Source: Hydractinia symbiolongicarpus (lineage: Eukaryota; Cnidaria; Hydrozoa; Anthoathecata; Hydractiniidae). From it: a stretch of DNA of 64,000 nt. A program made the position numbers and the translations under genes. The first letter of the stretch is position 1, and every line of letters begins with the position of its first letter. Below are positions 62,286-64,000 of this stretch, one piece after another. The notes beneath the pieces are model-generated. The model was given only the letters and a program-made list of their open reading frames with translations, had not been told where the DNA came from and searched no databases. The stretch spans positions 12,896,001 to 12,960,000 of the forward strand of contig NC_079887.1 of NCBI RefSeq assembly GCF_029227915.1, given 5' to 3'.

Positions 62286-63366
62286 CATTTTTGATATGCA
62301 GTAAAATTCCTGTGTGCAAACTAATAAAGGAATGACGATTCTGTTCTGCAGAAAACAGAAACAACAATCTGGGCAAACTAGCAATGAGCAAATTAAATTA
62401 ACGTAGCAGAACTTAATTAAAAACTTATCAATTTAAAAAATATTATTGCTTGTGGTTTAAAAGTTTAAGTGAATGGATTACAAGCTTCTGAAATTATACC
62501 TTAACATTTGGTTTTGCAAAAAGTATACATAGATTTATGTTTGCGTTGATTATGCTCGCGGTGTCTGACAGCGGACAAATCTTTCGCATGGGGATCAACA
62601 CTTCACGAGCGCTAAGTGTTAATTTTTTCTTAAAAATACTAAACACAACGTCCAGGTCATTGACGAGGTGCGCGTTAACCCTATTTGGTCCGGATGGGGG
62701 GATTGCGCGCCCCCCTGATGGTTTTTTTTAATAACTCTATGCTGCATGCCTATGATACTTTCTAAGACTCAATATTTATCTATTACGCACCTTCATGCAA
62801 TATACTTAGGTCCCATGCTTGTCCAGAGGCTTTGATATTGGCTATTACTCGAAACTACTAAAAATCTCTATGAAAACGTTATAATGGAGGAAATATATAT
62901 TTGCTCTTGTTAGGATTATCGTTAGAACTTGAAACTTACAACTCAACTTTGTTTCATCACGAAGAATTATTTTGCATGTTTTGGACACGTGATGAATCCG
63001 ATTTCCCGATCTTTTCGGATTTATCAGAAAATCGAAAAAAACGGATTTCCGGGAAATTTTTCACAGTTTTTTATGCAATCTGTGTAAAAACAGAAAATAT
63101 GTTAAATAACTTTTAATTAGCTTTCACTAAGTTCAGCCAGAATGTCAAAAAAATCTCTCTAGAACTACAGTAATTGAATTATAAGCAGATATTATTTTTG
63201 ACAAATCTCAAGCTTTTGATGACGGCACAGAAAATGTACTGACGTAAGCAAAACTAGAAATTAAAAAAAACGCTGCGAAGCATTTTGAAAGTTGCAAGCA
63301 AATTAAACTATCCAATACTTTACCCCTAGCGCTTCTTGTTTCTCTGGCGCTAACATCTTCCGAAAT
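62286..63366. repeat. Right arm of a large inverted repeat
   Basis: Inverse of 60530-61375 with few differences, plus about 235 extra bases at roughly 62446-62689 (between TATTATT and TTGGTCCGG). The extra segment ends at a TTAACCCTATTTGGTCCGG MITE border, so it may be the ancestral flank deleted from the left arm. Confidence 0.92.
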
Positions 63367-64000
63367 TCATCAAAATTGAATATCCTAGCGTAGAAGAAAC
63401 CTGGGGACGAGGTAGGGAAATTAATGCTCTGCAGAACAATTCGTTGCGCAAAAACTGTTTTTTTTTTTTTGCGAATAGACTGCGCGAGTATTTGATGTGC
63501 GTGGGATATTTCTTTTCAAAATGTGCGAGAAAATTAGATTACGCGAAACTAACAAAAACGAATAACATGTGTTAAAATTTTGTACCACCCTTTCAAAATT
63601 ACACTTTTAGCAGTATTTTGAAAGATATGTAATACATCGAATTGTACAACCCGCAGAAGTTGGTTTTAACGTTAAGATTTTGTAGATGACCTTACAACAA
63701 AAGAGTATTTTTTTCGCGTAAAAATACCGGCACTAGAAGCCACAGAATCTGCTGGAACGAATTTCGAAAACCCAAGGGAAACAATTAAAACAAGAACAAA
63801 CAAATCAAAACAGTTTTATAACTTTATCAAGATTTATTAAATAGCTTCAATTTTGGGCAGAAAAATCAATAACGGTTTCGCTTTCTTTTCACCACACGCA
63901 TTGGCAGATTACATCACTCACTACCATTGTACACAATCTAAAAAAAAAGAAAACATTTACCTATAGAAAAGTTTCCAGTGCCTTTAAGGGATGACCAAGT
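63253..64000 (+). repeat. Dispersed repeat, copy B, cut by window end
   Basis: Matches copy A at 1970-2765 in order and orientation up to the last base of the window (CAGTGCCTTTAAGGGATG). Its first 110 bases are also the outer part of the inverted-repeat right arm. Confidence 0.85.

Overview
This is a eukaryotic window, and almost certainly an animal one. It is AT-rich, its genes are split by short AT-rich introns with GT..AG borders, and much of the rest is small non-autonomous transposons and microsatellites. The gene set (an ankyrin TRP-type channel, Amt-type ammonium transporters, an HMGXB3-like KDZ protein) together with the repeat style would fit a cnidarian, possibly a hydrozoan. That placement is an inference. 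I see no operons, CRISPR arrays, phage genes or bacterial defence genes.

Layout. At 51-1602 (minus) there is a candidate multi-exon gene that runs off the left edge and has a phase conflict. From 1.6 to 13.8 kb there are only repeats: a dispersed repeat that recurs at the right edge, a TA-flanked MITE carrying a minisatellite, nested DNA transposons with a transposase remnant, and SINE and LINE pieces. At 13796-21465 (minus) an eight-exon TRP-like channel gene reads without a break for 745 residues. Its introns hold a pogo-like MITE, a Helitron-like array and a possible alternative first exon. The 21.5-25.8 kb stretch holds a nested SINE cluster. At 25780-29986 (minus) is a seven-exon KDZ-transposase-derived gene, followed upstream by a small putative secreted-protein gene (30252-30766, minus).

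From 36 to 52 kb, two tandem Amt-type ammonium transporter genes (35970-40983 and 48680-51815, plus strand) share all five intron positions and encode proteins of equal length, 547 residues. They differ least in exon 2, and one carries a MITE in intron 1 that the other lacks. Helitron-like head-to-tail units and a roughly 250-base AAAC microsatellite lie between them. The last 12 kb has no convincing gene. It holds several MITEs and, at 60.5-63.4 kb, a large inverted repeat whose spacer is a long ATC/TAT microsatellite.

Exon borders were read by eye from ORF continuity, splice signals and intron phase. No database search was possible, so family names rest on recognised motifs. The transporters and the channel are the most secure. 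No undescribed biological system is proven here. The best leads are the probable alternative promoter in the channel gene, the uneven divergence of the transporter pair, the Helitron-like arrays and the intact KDZ gene.
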